From Clavulina sp. PMI_390 (taxonomy: Eukaryota; Basidiomycota; Agaricomycetes; Cantharellales; Hydnaceae), in assembly GCA_015039315.1 (NCBI GenBank), contig WIDE01000036.1, positions 248,723 to 281,289 of the forward strand: a stretch of DNA of 32,567 nucleotides, read 5' to 3'. The position numbers were made by a program, and so were the translations under genes. Below the pieces are notes generated by a model. That model searched no databases. It was not told where the DNA came from and saw nothing but the letters and a program-made list of their open reading frames with translations. The first letter of the stretch is position 1. Each line of letters opens with the position of its first letter. Below, piece after piece: positions 10,225 through 20,787 of this stretch.

Positions 10225-10989
10225 TCACTCATCGTCCCAGGCTATCGCAGAAGGCACCCAATAGGAGATGCCTCCCGATTCATCCTGTTCATCCACCCAA
10301 CATAGACCATCACGATCTATCATATTGGATGCGGCAGCTCGTGCCCGTTCCACTGTCCATCTAGTGTGTATCACAAGGGTTTTCTCGTCAAACCGACCTC
10401 CGGTTTTCTGCGCGAGGGACAAGATAACCGCTTGGTCCGAATCGAGCTCTTTGACGCTAGAACAGACCATCGACTTGCTGCCGACCTTGATCACGCGATA
10501 GCCTGCGCCAAGAGGTTCTAGCGTCTTGATACTCCTGACAACGTCGTCTTCGGTGATCTTCCCTGCCTTGGAGGAATCGCCATCGACACCGCGTAGTTTC
10601 GACAGAAGTCGGATGAGCTCAGTCATTTCTATAATTCCACCATTCCTCTCGCGGGTGTTGACGCATATATCAACGATCTGGACACCGAGTTCGTGCTGCC
10701 AGTCACCAAGGCCCAAGACTTCAGACCACCAGCCTCCTTTTCTCGGTCCAGCAAGTGGATCGACACCAATGGAAGCACACATTTGTTGGAAGGCATGTCT
10801 GAACGAAGGATCACGAACGATATCTCGGCGATGCTCAGAAGCAAATCGGACGAGTGCCGAACGGAACTGCGAGAGTTGCGAGTGTAGCGCATCGACCTGA
10901 TTCTGGTTCAGAGTTTCGCCTAGAGCTGCGTAGGATTGCAGTGACTGATTGTGCAGGTCAAAGCCCGCAAGACCAGGGCGTCGATTCAT
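10225..10989 (-). CDS. SNF8: ESCRT-II subunit SNF8 (Vps22/EAP30)
   Basis: One exon of 254 aa. The start is taken at MNRRPGLAGF, because SNF8 orthologs begin with a short R-R-x-G-x-x-x-F element and have a total length near 250. The frame is open 81 codons upstream, but that part has no family resemblance. Residues 33-70 form the N-terminal coiled coil. FQQMCASIGVDPLAG (about 67-81), WWSEVLGLGDWQHELGVQIVDIC (about 87-109) and RNGGII (about 115-120) are the family's signature. Two winged-helix domains follow, ending in SYWVPSAIAWDDE. With Vps25 and Vps36 it forms the ESCRT-II complex on endosomes, which sorts ubiquitinated cargo into multivesicular bodies. No intron is present in the coding part, unusual among its neighbours. 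Confidence 0.95.
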   Translation of the reverse strand: MNRRPGLAGFDLHNQSLQSYAALGETLNQNQVDALHSQLSQFRSALVRFASEHRRDIVRDPSFRHAFQQMCASIGVDPLAGPRKGGWWSEVLGLGDWQHELGVQIVDICVNTRERNGGIIEMTELIRLLSKLRGVDGDSSKAGKITEDDVVRSIKTLEPLGAGYRVIKVGSKSMVCSSVKELDSDQAVILSLAQKTGGRFDEKTLVIHTRWTVERARAAASNMIDRDGLCWVDEQDESGGISYWVPSAIAWDDE

Positions 10990-12923
10990 GTTGAGGACCA
11001 GACAGGAGGTTGGCACTGCGACCGTGAACACGCTGACGATCGAGTCACGTGCAGCGTGTCGAACAGGCTTTCTTCTGGCCCAGTCATCCCGGATTATACG
11101 CGTGATCTTCATCGCATGGTGGCTCATCTCTCTGAATCTTTCATTGAGCAGAGAGGTTCTACACTTCCAATTTGTCCTTATCTGATCGTACATCTCGCCC
11201 AGCCTGAGCCTCCACTTTGCCGGTTGTGCCACTCTTTTGTGCAGCTTTTTGGATTGAGAATTGAATTAATATTGGAAATAAGAATATTTGGGAATATACA
11301 TTCGTGCTCCATAGATCTCTCAGCGTATCCCTAAATGTGACAAATGGGCCTTCAGCTGTGTTCCAAAATTGCTCACCCGCTGTACTCCACATTCGATGTC
11401 AGCGTCCACGCATGATATAATATAATGGTATACCGTGCTTAGACGCACGGGTTACTGCCTGTGAGTTCAAGAGCCCTCGCTCCGCGACTTCGATATGAAC
11501 ACTGTTTTCGAGAAGACTGTAGTACGAATCCCATGTGCGACGTCTGGATGGGACCTTGAGGCGTGGCAGTTTAGTCCTTTGAGCAGCACTTCTTCTCTCC
11601 TCTCTGTGATCATCATGCTGGTGCATTGACCACCTGCTGACGATGCACGCTAATAATTGTCGTCGAAGTTCTCCGGCTGAAGCCTGTCGCGTGCACCGCA
11701 CGCGACATCGGCCCCAGTCCCGCTTCTTATGATTCCAGTGCCACAAGACCTCCCGCTCGTCGGGCGCGGGGACTGGTTCGGCATTTTCTGTTTGCCGGTT
11801 AGTGAAGTGGGAGAGTAAGGAAATGATGAGTGTCGATCAACCGCGCGGCAATCCCACTCAAGGGTTGGGTGGAGGCGGAATCGATGCTGCTTTTTCCCTG
11901 AGGTCAAGCAGCCAAGACGGATTTACCAGATGCAGAAGGAGCCAAGAACCGAATTTTCCACTCGGCTAAGTTGATGGCTTAGATGAGTAGCTCAACTTTG
12001 TCATCAAAGTTCAGCGGACGGACTATTCACACACAGCGAGTACGCCAAATACAAGCGATCGACTCAAAGCAGCACAAAATATTTTCCGTGAATCTCGAGG
12101 CTCCGATAACGTACAATAGTTGTGCCTCGGCATCTCTCTGTAGCCATGCAAGGCAACAATGGGATCACGAAAAAAAAAGACAAAGGTTCGAGATTGAGAT
12201 CTGTATCGCGGCCGCATTATAGAGTAATAGATATGCAACGCCTATCGGAGCATTGAACTGGCAAGTCAATATCTTCGGAGAACCTGAAGAGGAAGGACTG
12301 CCCAAGGTCTTGATCACTCAAGAACAAGAGGTCGGACAGCAACTAGTTCCGTGTATATCAAGATTGTTGTAGAAATAAGTGAAATGAGGAGGGACTGTGC
12401 TTCATGATGAATTGGCAAAGTATGGCGTAGTGTGATATACTCGACTAATATTGATACGAGCTCCGGGCCATCTTAAGTGAACCATGCACGGCCACAGCCC
12501 TTGACAGTCCATCATTCAGGCCGTTATCTACACACATGGGTATTTATAATCAAGTTGCCTCATACAGCGCATTCACAGGGGCAGTTTTCACTTGAGAAGA
12601 GTCGAAAAGTTTGGCGGAGGCGATGATGGCACAGGCGTGGGAACATGAATCAGCAGTTATGACTTATTGGGGGCTGTTGTAGGGGCATTAACACCTTGTC
12701 TCTGACCACCATCACTGGAGTCGTTGAAGTGCTTGCAGTGACTCTAGGTAATGATTTGTTGTGTCTCTATACCCTAAAAAGGCTTCTGTAGACCCTTTGA
12801 TGTACTCACCATGACTTGAAAGCCTCTAGAGTTTCTATCTGAAGCATTCCATTTTTCCCGGACCTCTGCTGTCGTCCCACCTCCTTTACAGTCGCATAAG
12901 ATCTCGCGCACGACTCCGTACTC
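10990..12923. other. Long intergenic region, SNF8 / TFIIB
   Basis: About 1.9 kb between two divergent housekeeping genes. It must hold both promoters. The sequence directly upstream of TFIIB (about 12840-12920) is pyrimidine-rich. AT-rich tracts occur near 11250-11295 and 11415-11430. I tested the minus-strand frames at 11399-11907 and the plus-strand frame at 11983-12222; none shows a recognisable domain or credible splice structure. No tRNA or repeat was found by eye. Confidence 0.5.
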
Positions 12924-14271
12924 ATGTCTGTCATTCCTCAAACTGCTCCATCCACCCTTATGGCCCCTTCTGCTCCTTACATCCCGCCGACTGGGACTCG
13001 CGACTTGGCTGTGCGCCTCATCTGTCCCGAGTGCCAGGATCCTAACCCCAAGATTATCGAGTCCTTCGCAAGTGGTGATCTTGTCTGTGGTGACTGTGGG
13101 ATAGTCCTAGGCGACCGGATCGTCGATACCAGGAGCGAATGTACGTTTACTAACTGGCTGTGTCCCCGACCTGCTGACTCATTCGTACCTTGCGTCTATA
13201 GGGAGAGTGCGTATCATAAGAACCAGGGATCATCGCTATCAATGTACTGACACTTCTTTTTAGACGTTTGCTAACGACGAGGGAGATGATCCTTCTCGTG
13301 TCGGTGCAACAGCAAATCCTCTCCTCGACGGCATGGAACAACTGGACACAACAATCGGCTTCCGAGATGGCAACACGGGCGTCGCTCGAGAGCTTCAACG
13401 TGCAGCAGCTCGAGCGAGTGGCGTGAAAGCCGAGAGGAACCTCCTCTCTGCATTCCGTGAGATCCAGAACAAGTGCGAGGCTATCGGCCTGACGAAAAAC
13501 ATTGGAGACATGGCGAAACAGCTATACAAGCGCACTGATGAGGAGAAAATCCTCCGCGGGAAGAGCGTAGATGCTATCATCGCCTGCTGCATCTTCATTG
13601 CATGCCGGCAGGGGAACGCTCCCCGCACGTTCCGGGAAATCTGCGAGTATACGCAGGTGCCCAAGAAAACGTTGGGGCAATGTTTCAAGACTATTGAATC
13701 TGCATTCAACCTGACGCCTCGCGGACCCATCGACGGCCTTGCGCAGGGCGGTGGAAGCAACACTGCAAGCACCGGTGCTTCTGCAGAGGATCTGCTTACT
13801 CGCTATTGCAATTGGCTCAAGCTGCATCCGTCTGTTCAGGGCGTTTGCCGTGACGTCATCCTCAATGCGCGCCAGCATGGTATCGCTCTCGGCCGGAGTC
13901 CCGTGTCCATCGCTGGCGGCGCAATCCTCTTCACAACCTTACTCCTCGGGACACCGAAGACGGCGAAGGAGATCAGCGCTGTCGCCGGTGTCAGCGAGAG
14001 CACGATCAAGCTCGTGTATCGTCTGTTCTTCGCTGCGAAGGACCAGCTGGTCAATAAGGAGTGGATTGATAACGGCAAGGCGGAGATGAGCCGGCTGACT
14101 GTTGTCGAGCCGGTGAAGAGTTCCGTGCCGAGCGGGGCGAACACGCCTAGTGCGGGCACGGACAGCGCGCCAGGCACGCCGCTTGCGCAGAAGGTAGCGC
14201 TGCCCGCCGAGGGCGCTCCTACCCCAGCTTCTTCGAACACGCCTTCCACGTCCACTCCTGGCGCCGCGTAG
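12924..14271 (+). CDS. SUA7: Transcription initiation factor TFIIB
   Basis: Exons 12924-13140, 13202-13206 and 13264-14271 give 409 aa. The zinc ribbon uses Cys34, Cys37, Cys55 and Cys58 (CPEC...CGDC). The B-reader SEWRTFANDE follows (71-80); its Trp-Arg is completed by a 5-nt middle exon. GDDPSRVG is the B-linker start. Two cyclin repeats follow: the first includes KNIGDMAKQLYK and CIFIACRQGNAPRTFREIC, the second SPVSIAGGAILF and KEISAVAGVSESTIKLVYRLFF. TFIIB links TBP at the promoter to RNA polymerase II and helps set the start site. The last 60 or so residues (after about 350) are a Ser/Pro/Ala-rich tail absent from yeast and human TFIIB and probably disordered. The gene converges with RRS1. 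Confidence 0.98.
13202..13206 (+). other. Five-nucleotide micro-exon of TFIIB
   Basis: The bases GGAGA lie between an acceptor (TCTATAG) and a donor (GTGCGTATC). The upstream exon ends in phase 1 with T, so T+GG gives Trp73 and AGA gives Arg74; the next exon resumes with ACG (Thr75). This restores the invariant SEWRTF. Introns are 61 nt (13141-13201) and 57 nt (13207-13263), each with branch-like CTGAC or CTAAC sequences. No other splice combination that I tried gives this sequence. Confidence 0.9.
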
Positions 14272-14650
14272 CTCCATAAATCCATAGACTGCCGTGCACA
14301 GAATCTTTTCCCTGTCCTTCGTCTGGTACTCTGGGAGCCAGACTGTAAACACCAAGCACTTCCAACCTACATTATTAACACCCTAACTATTCATGTCTCA
14401 TTTTCTTCTCGAACTCTTGCATCATCACGATCCCATCCCTTTCCCATCCTACCTACCTACATCACATTCTGCACGGACCCACCACTTCCTCCCCAACCAC
14501 TTACACATACATATACATGCCTTGTAAAATAACTTCCAGCCAATCCTACGTGTTGTTTTGTTTGCTCATTTTCTGCTCGTCTCGTCCTTCTCGTGGTTGG
14601 TTGAATAAGATTGAACAGAACTGAAGTGATATGACAACGTTATGAATACA
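14272..14650. other. Intergenic 3' regions of TFIIB and RRS1
   Basis: This 379-nt spacer lies between two convergent stop codons. It is pyrimidine-rich on the plus strand (about 14400-14500) and has repeated TACCTACCTACA-like and ACATACATATACAT tracts. It is likely 3' UTR of both genes. No further gene seen. Confidence 0.6.
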
Positions 14651-15984
14651 CTACTTTCCCTTCCTTCCCATCCCACCTCGCCTTGCACCACCTCTCCCTC
14701 TCCCACCAGCAAGTGCAGCGCTTCCCCTACCACGGCTCGCGAACCGAATCGCCTTGCGCACATTGAGGACACCCTCACCTCCGTCACCACCTCTCGGATC
14801 ATCGCTTGGCGCAGGCTCCCGACGCTTCTTGGAGTGTGATGATGACGATTGCGAGTCGAGTCGTGATAGGACAGCGAGGGAGGTCCTCTTTTCGTCTGAG
14901 ATGGATTGCTCATTTGGTGCGAACTGTTTGAGAGAGGAGAGTAAGAAAGCGAGGGTTAGAGATAATTGTCGGAATTGAGAGCTTTGGACGCACCTTTCGC
15001 TTGACGCCCCGTACTTTTGGTTCGCCTTCTAGCTTCTTATCGAACCTATGAGATGGTCGAGAGTTAGTATTGCTTGTTTCAAAGAGGAATGCGAGGCGGG
15101 TGTGAGGAGTACTGCTTACTTGCCCATACTCGCTGTGCTGGTCTTCGACTGCAGTAATGACTTCTCAAGCGTCGACTTTCGTGCCGTACGCTCTGCGCGA
15201 GCAAGATTGGCTTTTTGTTGCGCTTCGTTCTTCGCGATGCGCTGTTTGCGTTCGGCTTTTGCTGCGGTCGCAGGGTTATAGTCATTCGCTATAGCATATT
15301 GCAGGATGCAGGTGGAAATTGTCAGCCGTAATTCGGAATGGACAACGCATAAGAAGAAACTCACGGGCATCATCTGGGACCTCATGAATCCATTGCTCCT
15401 CCTTCTCCCTGTTCTTGCCTCCCTTACCCCACCGATCGACCCACTCTTGTCTCTCCTCGTCCCACATCTTCTTATCCTTCTTCGTCTTATTGATACCCTT
15501 TGCAGCAGCGAACTGCTCCCATTTCGTTTGGGGTTTCGGTTGTGGAAGGGGCTTGGCTCGTGGTAGAAGAGTCGTGGGTTTGGGAAGGGATGCGAGTGGG
15601 CCGTCTTCAGAGGAGGATACAGGGAGGGAAAAGAGGGTGTTGAGCAGGGACTGGACGCCGTCGCGGGCATTTTGGTGGAGATATGATTCTGTGTCCACTC
15701 TACATGCCGAATTATGATATGATAGTCGAATAAGAGTGGCAAAGAGGTTAGCTGGGCACAAGTGGCGTTAGGTAGCATAGTACGTACTTGTAGAGTTCAG
15801 GATCGATTGGGTTCAGGTCGGTCACTAAGAGTAATCCAGCATCGATCTCGAGAGGTATTTCTCTCTCTACTTCAGTCCCATTTCTGAATTGTTGAGGAAG
15901 AATTTTCTAGTCGCTGAATACCTAGTCAAGGATCGTGACATACTGCTGGGAGGATTGTGATGATATAATATCTGAAACGTCCAT
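14651..15984 (-). CDS. RRS1: Ribosome biogenesis regulatory protein RRS1
   Basis: Six exons (15984-15944, 15883-15788, 15699-15365, 15288-15120, 15045-14994, 14923-14651) sum to 966 nt, or 321 aa. The N-terminal part holds EIDAGLLLVTDLNPID, then the family core LPRAKPLPQPKPQTKWEQFAAAKGI and a Lys/Trp-rich segment (KMWDEERQEWVDRWGKGG). A charged helix follows (AERKQRIAKNEAQQKANLARA). The end VLNVRKAIRFASRGRG, with an RG-rich tail, is typical of RRS1. With Rpf2 it brings the 5S RNP (5S rRNA, uL18, uL5) into pre-60S particles in the nucleolus. The gene shares a 370-nt divergent promoter region with the Cys-rich orphan. Confidence 0.95.
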
Positions 15985-16354
15985 TGTGCCTCAATCGGAC
16001 ATATTACCGATTCGCGAGGTCACAATCGAGCGAGAAGCAGCAGCCAAAAGCACAGAGTGCCACTGAGAAAATGTAAGCAGGACCAAACAAACACCAACAA
16101 GATCGCCCAACTTGCTTAGACCACCTCTCCTCACTGTCTCCAAGAGTCTTCAATCTTCAATAATCGCAACATATAAGCCCGAGCCGCACTCGAGGTAATC
16201 ATCTCTCCTGTTGTGAATCTCGACAGCAGCAACAAACATCACCGCCTCATCACACCCATCAACTGGCATCACGGCGCTCGTGCTTGGCATTCCCCCTTGC
16301 CACTTGAGACTTAAGACCTAATAGCAACCACCAAACTCGACTATAACCGCCAAA
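15985..16354. promoter_or_regulatory. Divergent promoter, RRS1 / Cys-rich orphan
   Basis: This 370-nt spacer lies between two outward-facing start codons. The part before 16355 is CA-rich (repeated ACCACC/ACAACA), a common feature of fungal leaders. An AT-rich tract (TAATAATCGCAACATATAAG, about 16159-16178) includes a possible TATA-like ATATAA. Confidence 0.45.
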
Positions 16355-16986
16355 ATGTACTCTTTCCGCCATGACGATATCCTCAACGGGACCTGGGAGC
16401 TCGCAATCGCTCGCAAGAACGGAAACCAATACTTCCTCGTTCTATCTAAACCTTCCGGTTTCATTGAGCGCCGTGAACTCTCTCACCTGAACGTATCGAC
16501 CTCCCCCTCCCCTAATTCACCACTTCTTTCCACCTCTGGACGACCCCTTATCTGGTTTGACCCCGATGTTACTCGTCGGCCTCAAGCCTCTCCCCTCGGC
16601 ACACTCGATGCGCTGAAACATATTCAGCCTCGAGCCGTACTCAACGAAACCGGAAGAAATGAGCACATGGCCCCTCAAGAGGGGTCTGATGTCCCAGGAG
16701 GAGCAAAGCTCGTGCCAGAAGTCGAGCTCCTGTTGCCCGAACACGATCTCTGTCATTCGTGCGAGTACTGTGGCGATTTGGAGATCAACGATACAGGAAA
16801 CGACGCGTTCGAATGCACGGGTGGTCAAGGGTATAGCTCTCGGTATAGCTGTTCCAAGGTATGATCACAGATATTCAGTTATGGCGAATGGTGTCACTCA
16901 CTTCTTGTCTTTTGTCATCGTAGTGCCTCAATGCCTCATGGTATAGAAGAGCCTCCGCAACGGTCTACAAGTCTATCGGATGGTAG
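16355..16986 (+). CDS. Cys-rich protein of unknown function
   Basis: I do not recognise a family. Exons 16355-16858 and 16924-16986 give 188 aa; the intron (16859-16923) is in phase 0 and separates two cysteines. The first 45 residues read like a folded strand-rich segment (DILNGTWELAIARKNGNQYFLVLSKPSGFIERREL). A Ser/Pro stretch follows (about 48-62). The C terminus holds six cysteines: C133-x2-C136-x2-C139, C154, and C166-x2-C169. A pair of CxxC knuckles this far apart suggests a zinc ribbon or treble-clef site. No signal peptide or membrane segment is seen. The ATG is preceded by CAAA, a fitting fungal start context. The exact 3' end depends on the short second exon. Confidence 0.6.
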
Positions 16987-17155
16987 AACCTTCGTTCGGT
17001 TTTGGTACGTATAGCACACCTCTTTGAGGTGCCGTAGCTGATGGCAATTTCTTTCAGTAGTGTGTATTACTACGCCATTGTGAATACATTACTGTTGAGC
17101 AATAGTGCTTATCAATTCAATAAATAACCACCATTCCACTCCTCAATCCTGCTTC

Positions 17156-18035
17156 NNNNNNNNNNNNNNNNNNNNNNNNNNNNNNNNNNNNNNNNNNNNN
17201 NNNNNNNNNNNNNNNNNNNNNNNNNNNNNNNNNNNNNNNNNNNNNNNNNNNNNNNNNNNNNNNNNNNNNNNNNNNNNNNNNNNNNNNNNNNNNNNNNNNN
17301 NNNNNNNNNNNNNNNNNNNNNNNNNNNNNNNNNNNNNNNNNNNNNNNNNNNNNNNNNNNNNNNNNNNNNNNNNNNNNNNNNNNNNNNNNNNNNNNNNNNN
17401 NNNNNNNNNNNNNNNNNNNNNNNNNNNNNNNNNNNNNNNNNNNNNNNNNNNNNNNNNNNNNNNNNNNNNNNNNNNNNNNNNNNNNNNNNNNNNNNNNNNN
17501 NNNNNNNNNNNNNNNNNNNNNNNNNNNNNNNNNNNNNNNNNNNNNNNNNNNNNNNNNNNNNNNNNNNNNNNNNNNNNNNNNNNNNNNNNNNNNNNNNNNN
17601 NNNNNNNNNNNNNNNNNNNNNNNNNNNNNNNNNNNNNNNNNNNNNNNNNNNNNNNNNNNNNNNNNNNNNNNNNNNNNNNNNNNNNNNNNNNNNNNNNNNN
17701 NNNNNNNNNNNNNNNNNNNNNNNNNNNNNNNNNNNNNNNNNNNNNNNNNNNNNNNNNNNNNNNNNNNNNNNNNNNNNNNNNNNNNNNNNNNNNNNNNNNN
17801 NNNNNNNNNNNNNNNNNNNNNNNNNNNNNNNNNNNNNNNNNNNNNNNNNNNNNNNNNNNNNNNNNNNNNNNNNNNNNNNNNNNNNNNNNNNNNNNNNNNN
17901 NNNNNNNNNNNNNNNNNNNNNNNNNNNNNNNNNNNNNNNNNNNNNNNNNNNNNNNNNNNNNNNNNNNNNNNNNNNNNNNNNNNNNNNNNNNNNNNNNNNN
18001 NNNNNNNNNNNNNNNNNNNNNNNNNNNNNNNNNNN
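17156..18035. other. Assembly gap (880 N)
   Basis: An unbroken run of N. By comparison with copy 3, whose first three exons span 374 nt, the missing first exons of the F-box paralog at 18036-20418 would fit within it. The open frames across it are artefacts. Confidence 0.99.
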
Positions 18036-20418
18036 GAAGTACGATCGTCCTTCAATAGCTCTGCACGTCCATTGATCAAGTGACTCTCGTCAATAGGTCT
18101 GCTCATACCTTCATCCTGTCGACTTACTGCACCTTGTGCAGAGTTCCAAGATATTTGCTTTGTTTCTTCTGGGGACTCCAGGAACTTGGCGCTTCGGTCG
18201 TCTTCAGCTCGATGATCTTCCTGAACCTCCAGAGGATCTGACGGAACAGCAATATGCATGCCTCTTGTTCGGAACTAACTGCCAGGTATTTGTTCCCTCA
18301 AGTGCCAATATTCACAATTAACATTCCTGCCGGCAGAGCTGTGGGACAATGTGCCGTATATCCAAGCACACATTTGCGTGGGGGATAAGGAGACGGTGGT
18401 GTGAAAAGTGTCGGGATCGAGTGTATGTCTGACCACCTCTGCCAGTCCTCCACCTCAACCGAACTCACCGCTGAGATTAGGGCTAGAGGGAAAGATAAGA
18501 AATATATAATTTCTAAAAATGGTGACATGAAGTGCCGGATGATGCTCAGGTCAACGCTTATTACGAGTGCGTTCTGCTGCTATCTCGATTGATTCCGTCG
18601 ATCAACTCACATCTATGCTCTTTCAACTATTAAGAAACCCAGCACACTACGGTTATTCACCGTACTCACTATGACGCCATACTCGCCGAAATACAAAAGC
18701 GACTAGGCAATGAACAGTCAATGGAGGAGTATACTAAGTCTCGGGAAGAGATCATTCAGCAGGAAATAAAGGTATCATCACCTTTTTCTACCCTCGTAAA
18801 CTCAGCCTAACAGTCTACCTAGCGACGCGATACCATTCTAGAGTGGCTCAATAGCCGGGACTCCGATCGTTCCGAAGAACTTCGAGGAATAAGGGCGCAG
18901 CGTCTTCAAGAGTATGCCAGCAGTGATAATCAGATATAAGCGCTGGAGACTGATCATTTGCTTAGCCTCAAAGGGCATCTTGAGAAAGCTGGCTACTCGG
19001 CCAGAATACTTGCCTTGATCCATGATCGCGAATATGAAAGATTTCCAACCATGCAACAATCCAAACGACTCACCCCTCAAGGTGAGGTTCAATACTAAAC
19101 ATCCAATCCGTTGCAAGGCCATTATTGACGTTCAAACAAGTCTGGGAGAAGTGTGAATCAATGATAATGCCTGCCCTCGAGCATGCGTTGGTCCCAGTTC
19201 ACGACAAAGTGATCCGCGAAGCACGAAAGTTGTTTGGATTGATTATCCAGAGTGCAATGAAAGAATTTGATGACCATCTCGACTATGTGCCACACCGCCA
19301 CGCATTTGGATGGTCTCATCTCTCTGCTACAGTCGAGGTTGGTCCCCTCTCAAATTTACATCAAAGTCATGACCCAAAATGCTTCACCGTTGCATAGGCG
19401 GCACTACGAGAGTGGGCCCTGATAGAGGAGAACTGCATTCGCCTTCACCAGTCAGCATGGCCGGGACACGTAAAAGAAGAAATTGTGCTTCCGGATCGCA
19501 TTATCGACTTGGCTGCCCCGTTCCTCGTAGACTGCAGGCGTGAAGTCAGAGAACTATTCGTCAGCCTCATCCAATCTTCCGGCAAATTTCCAAACACGTT
19601 CGAAGCGCCAGAAACCTTGGAACTTGCCACTTGTGTTTTTTCTCGCCCCAGGTTCTCAAACTCCTACATAGGAGACTGTATTGCTTTGCCATACTGGCTT
19701 ACTCATCGTCTAGATAGAAGTGGTCTCCTTTGGGACGGCGGCCTTGTCAATAAAGCCGCTTGCGACTGGATTTTTGATGCGATTGCATCCAGTGTCTTCC
19801 ATCAAATTATCATCCAGGCTGGCGGAGATCCCAACACCTGCACGCGTGAAGCTTTCTTGAACATGGCGGAACATGTGAGCTGCCTCCTATGTGACGAGGA
19901 CAACACAATGCATTTAGAGGCATCGGTAAGCTTTAGCCAAGCCTAGCAGCTCGAAACCTTAGTATTCACCAACCTATCTCCAAAGGCATTTCATTGGAGT
20001 CGGAGCCATGCTGGTCAAGATCCCAGCACTGGCTCGTGGCGGTTACTTACTCCCACTGACTCAGCATCCTTGTGTACCCTTTGGGTCAATGGGCTTCGTA
20101 TACAAAACAAAGGCCCAGTATACGCATGCCTTCTATGCATCGCAGTACGCTACTCTCAATACTCCGGGCGCTCATACGAGGAGACAATACAACATATCAA
20201 ATCCACGTGAGTTCTCATCTTGTAGCTTTATGTTTTGCAGTCAAGGCGCTTACTCTGGAAACTTTGTGCGTGGTAGGCACAAGGATGTCGGGAGTGAGGA
20301 CAATGACTGGGCTAAATTCTACAGAAGAGTCCCCACAGGGCTCGTGGAGAAAGGAGCGACGTGGAATCCTCCAAAGGAAAAGGCTCAATCCTCGATTGTT
20401 GATTTTTTCAAGAAGTAG
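18036..20418 (+). CDS. F-box/zinc-finger paralog copy 2, with C-terminal PIP box (5' end in gap)
   Basis: Visible exons: 18036-18038 (last codon, Glu, of the exon in the gap), 18097-18285, 18337-18422, 18481-18566, 18635-18771, 18823-18911, 18966-19081, 19141-19337, 19398-19925, 19986-20206, 20277-20418; 597 aa are visible. The F-box remainder reads CSYLHPVDLLHLVQSSKIFALFLL and GLPx-like LDDLPEPPEDLTEQQYACLLFG. A Cys knuckle (CQSCGTMC...CEKC) follows, then a long helical region. Two fingers follow: CLLC with HWSRSH, and CLLC with HIKSTH, each split by an intron. The last ten residues QSSIVDFFKK fit the PIP box Q-x-x-I-x-x-F-F, which docks on PCNA. It is likely a nuclear SCF substrate adaptor; targeting to PCNA is inference. 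It is convergent with copy 3, 369 nt between stops. Confidence 0.78.
20386..20415 (+). other. PIP-box coding segment
   Basis: Encodes QSSIVDFFKK immediately before the stop. Gln, Ile and the Phe-Phe pair occupy the four defining positions of the PCNA-interacting peptide, and two lysines follow, as in many strong PIP boxes. Thr is not present at position 5, so it is not a full PIP degron. Confidence 0.75.
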
Positions 20419-20787
20419 TTCTCACCCTCACCCTCAAGGGTCGTCGTTGGTAATAATAATATGACAAATGGTGCTCTTGTGTTCTGCTTTTCGGGCAACT
20501 TCGTCTTCTTTTGGCTTGCTGTTTGGTCATAGTCACACGACGTATTCAGTTCGCGGAACCAATGAAAAGGGTGCATCTTCAATAGTGCTGAAGTCCTGAC
20601 TAGTCTACTGAGTAGCACCAGCATCTAAATCGGGAATAATATATCGCAGCTGTGAGGGCAAAGTGGAATACAAGTCAACCAAAGATGTCAGGAAGCTATG
20701 ACGATTCCATTTAGGGACACAAGGGCGACGGGCTTCGTCAAGTCCGTGACCCCGAAGCAAATGCGGTGATACGGGGGAATACATGCG
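20419..20787. other. Intergenic 3' regions of F-box paralogs 2 and 3
   Basis: A 369-nt spacer between two convergent stop codons. It presumably holds both 3' UTRs. There is no recognisable gene and no obvious inverted repeat joining the two paralogs at this junction. Confidence 0.6.

Noticed and set aside
10990..11232. Upstream extension of SNF8 by 81 codons
   Set aside because: Open but without family resemblance. The family begins at the R-R-x-G element used here and the length then fits.
11399..11907. Minus-strand frames between SNF8 and TFIIB
   Set aside because: Composition is random-like, with no domain, no credible splice continuation and no conserved start.
17105..18259. Open frames spanning the N run on both strands
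   Set aside because: They are open only because N codons cannot be stops. The real boundary is the exon ending at 18038.
20365..20415. Full PIP degron (Cdt2-type) in copy 2
   Set aside because: The Thr-Asp pair is Val-Asp and no basic residue exists at +4, because the protein ends at +2. Only a plain PIP box is supported.
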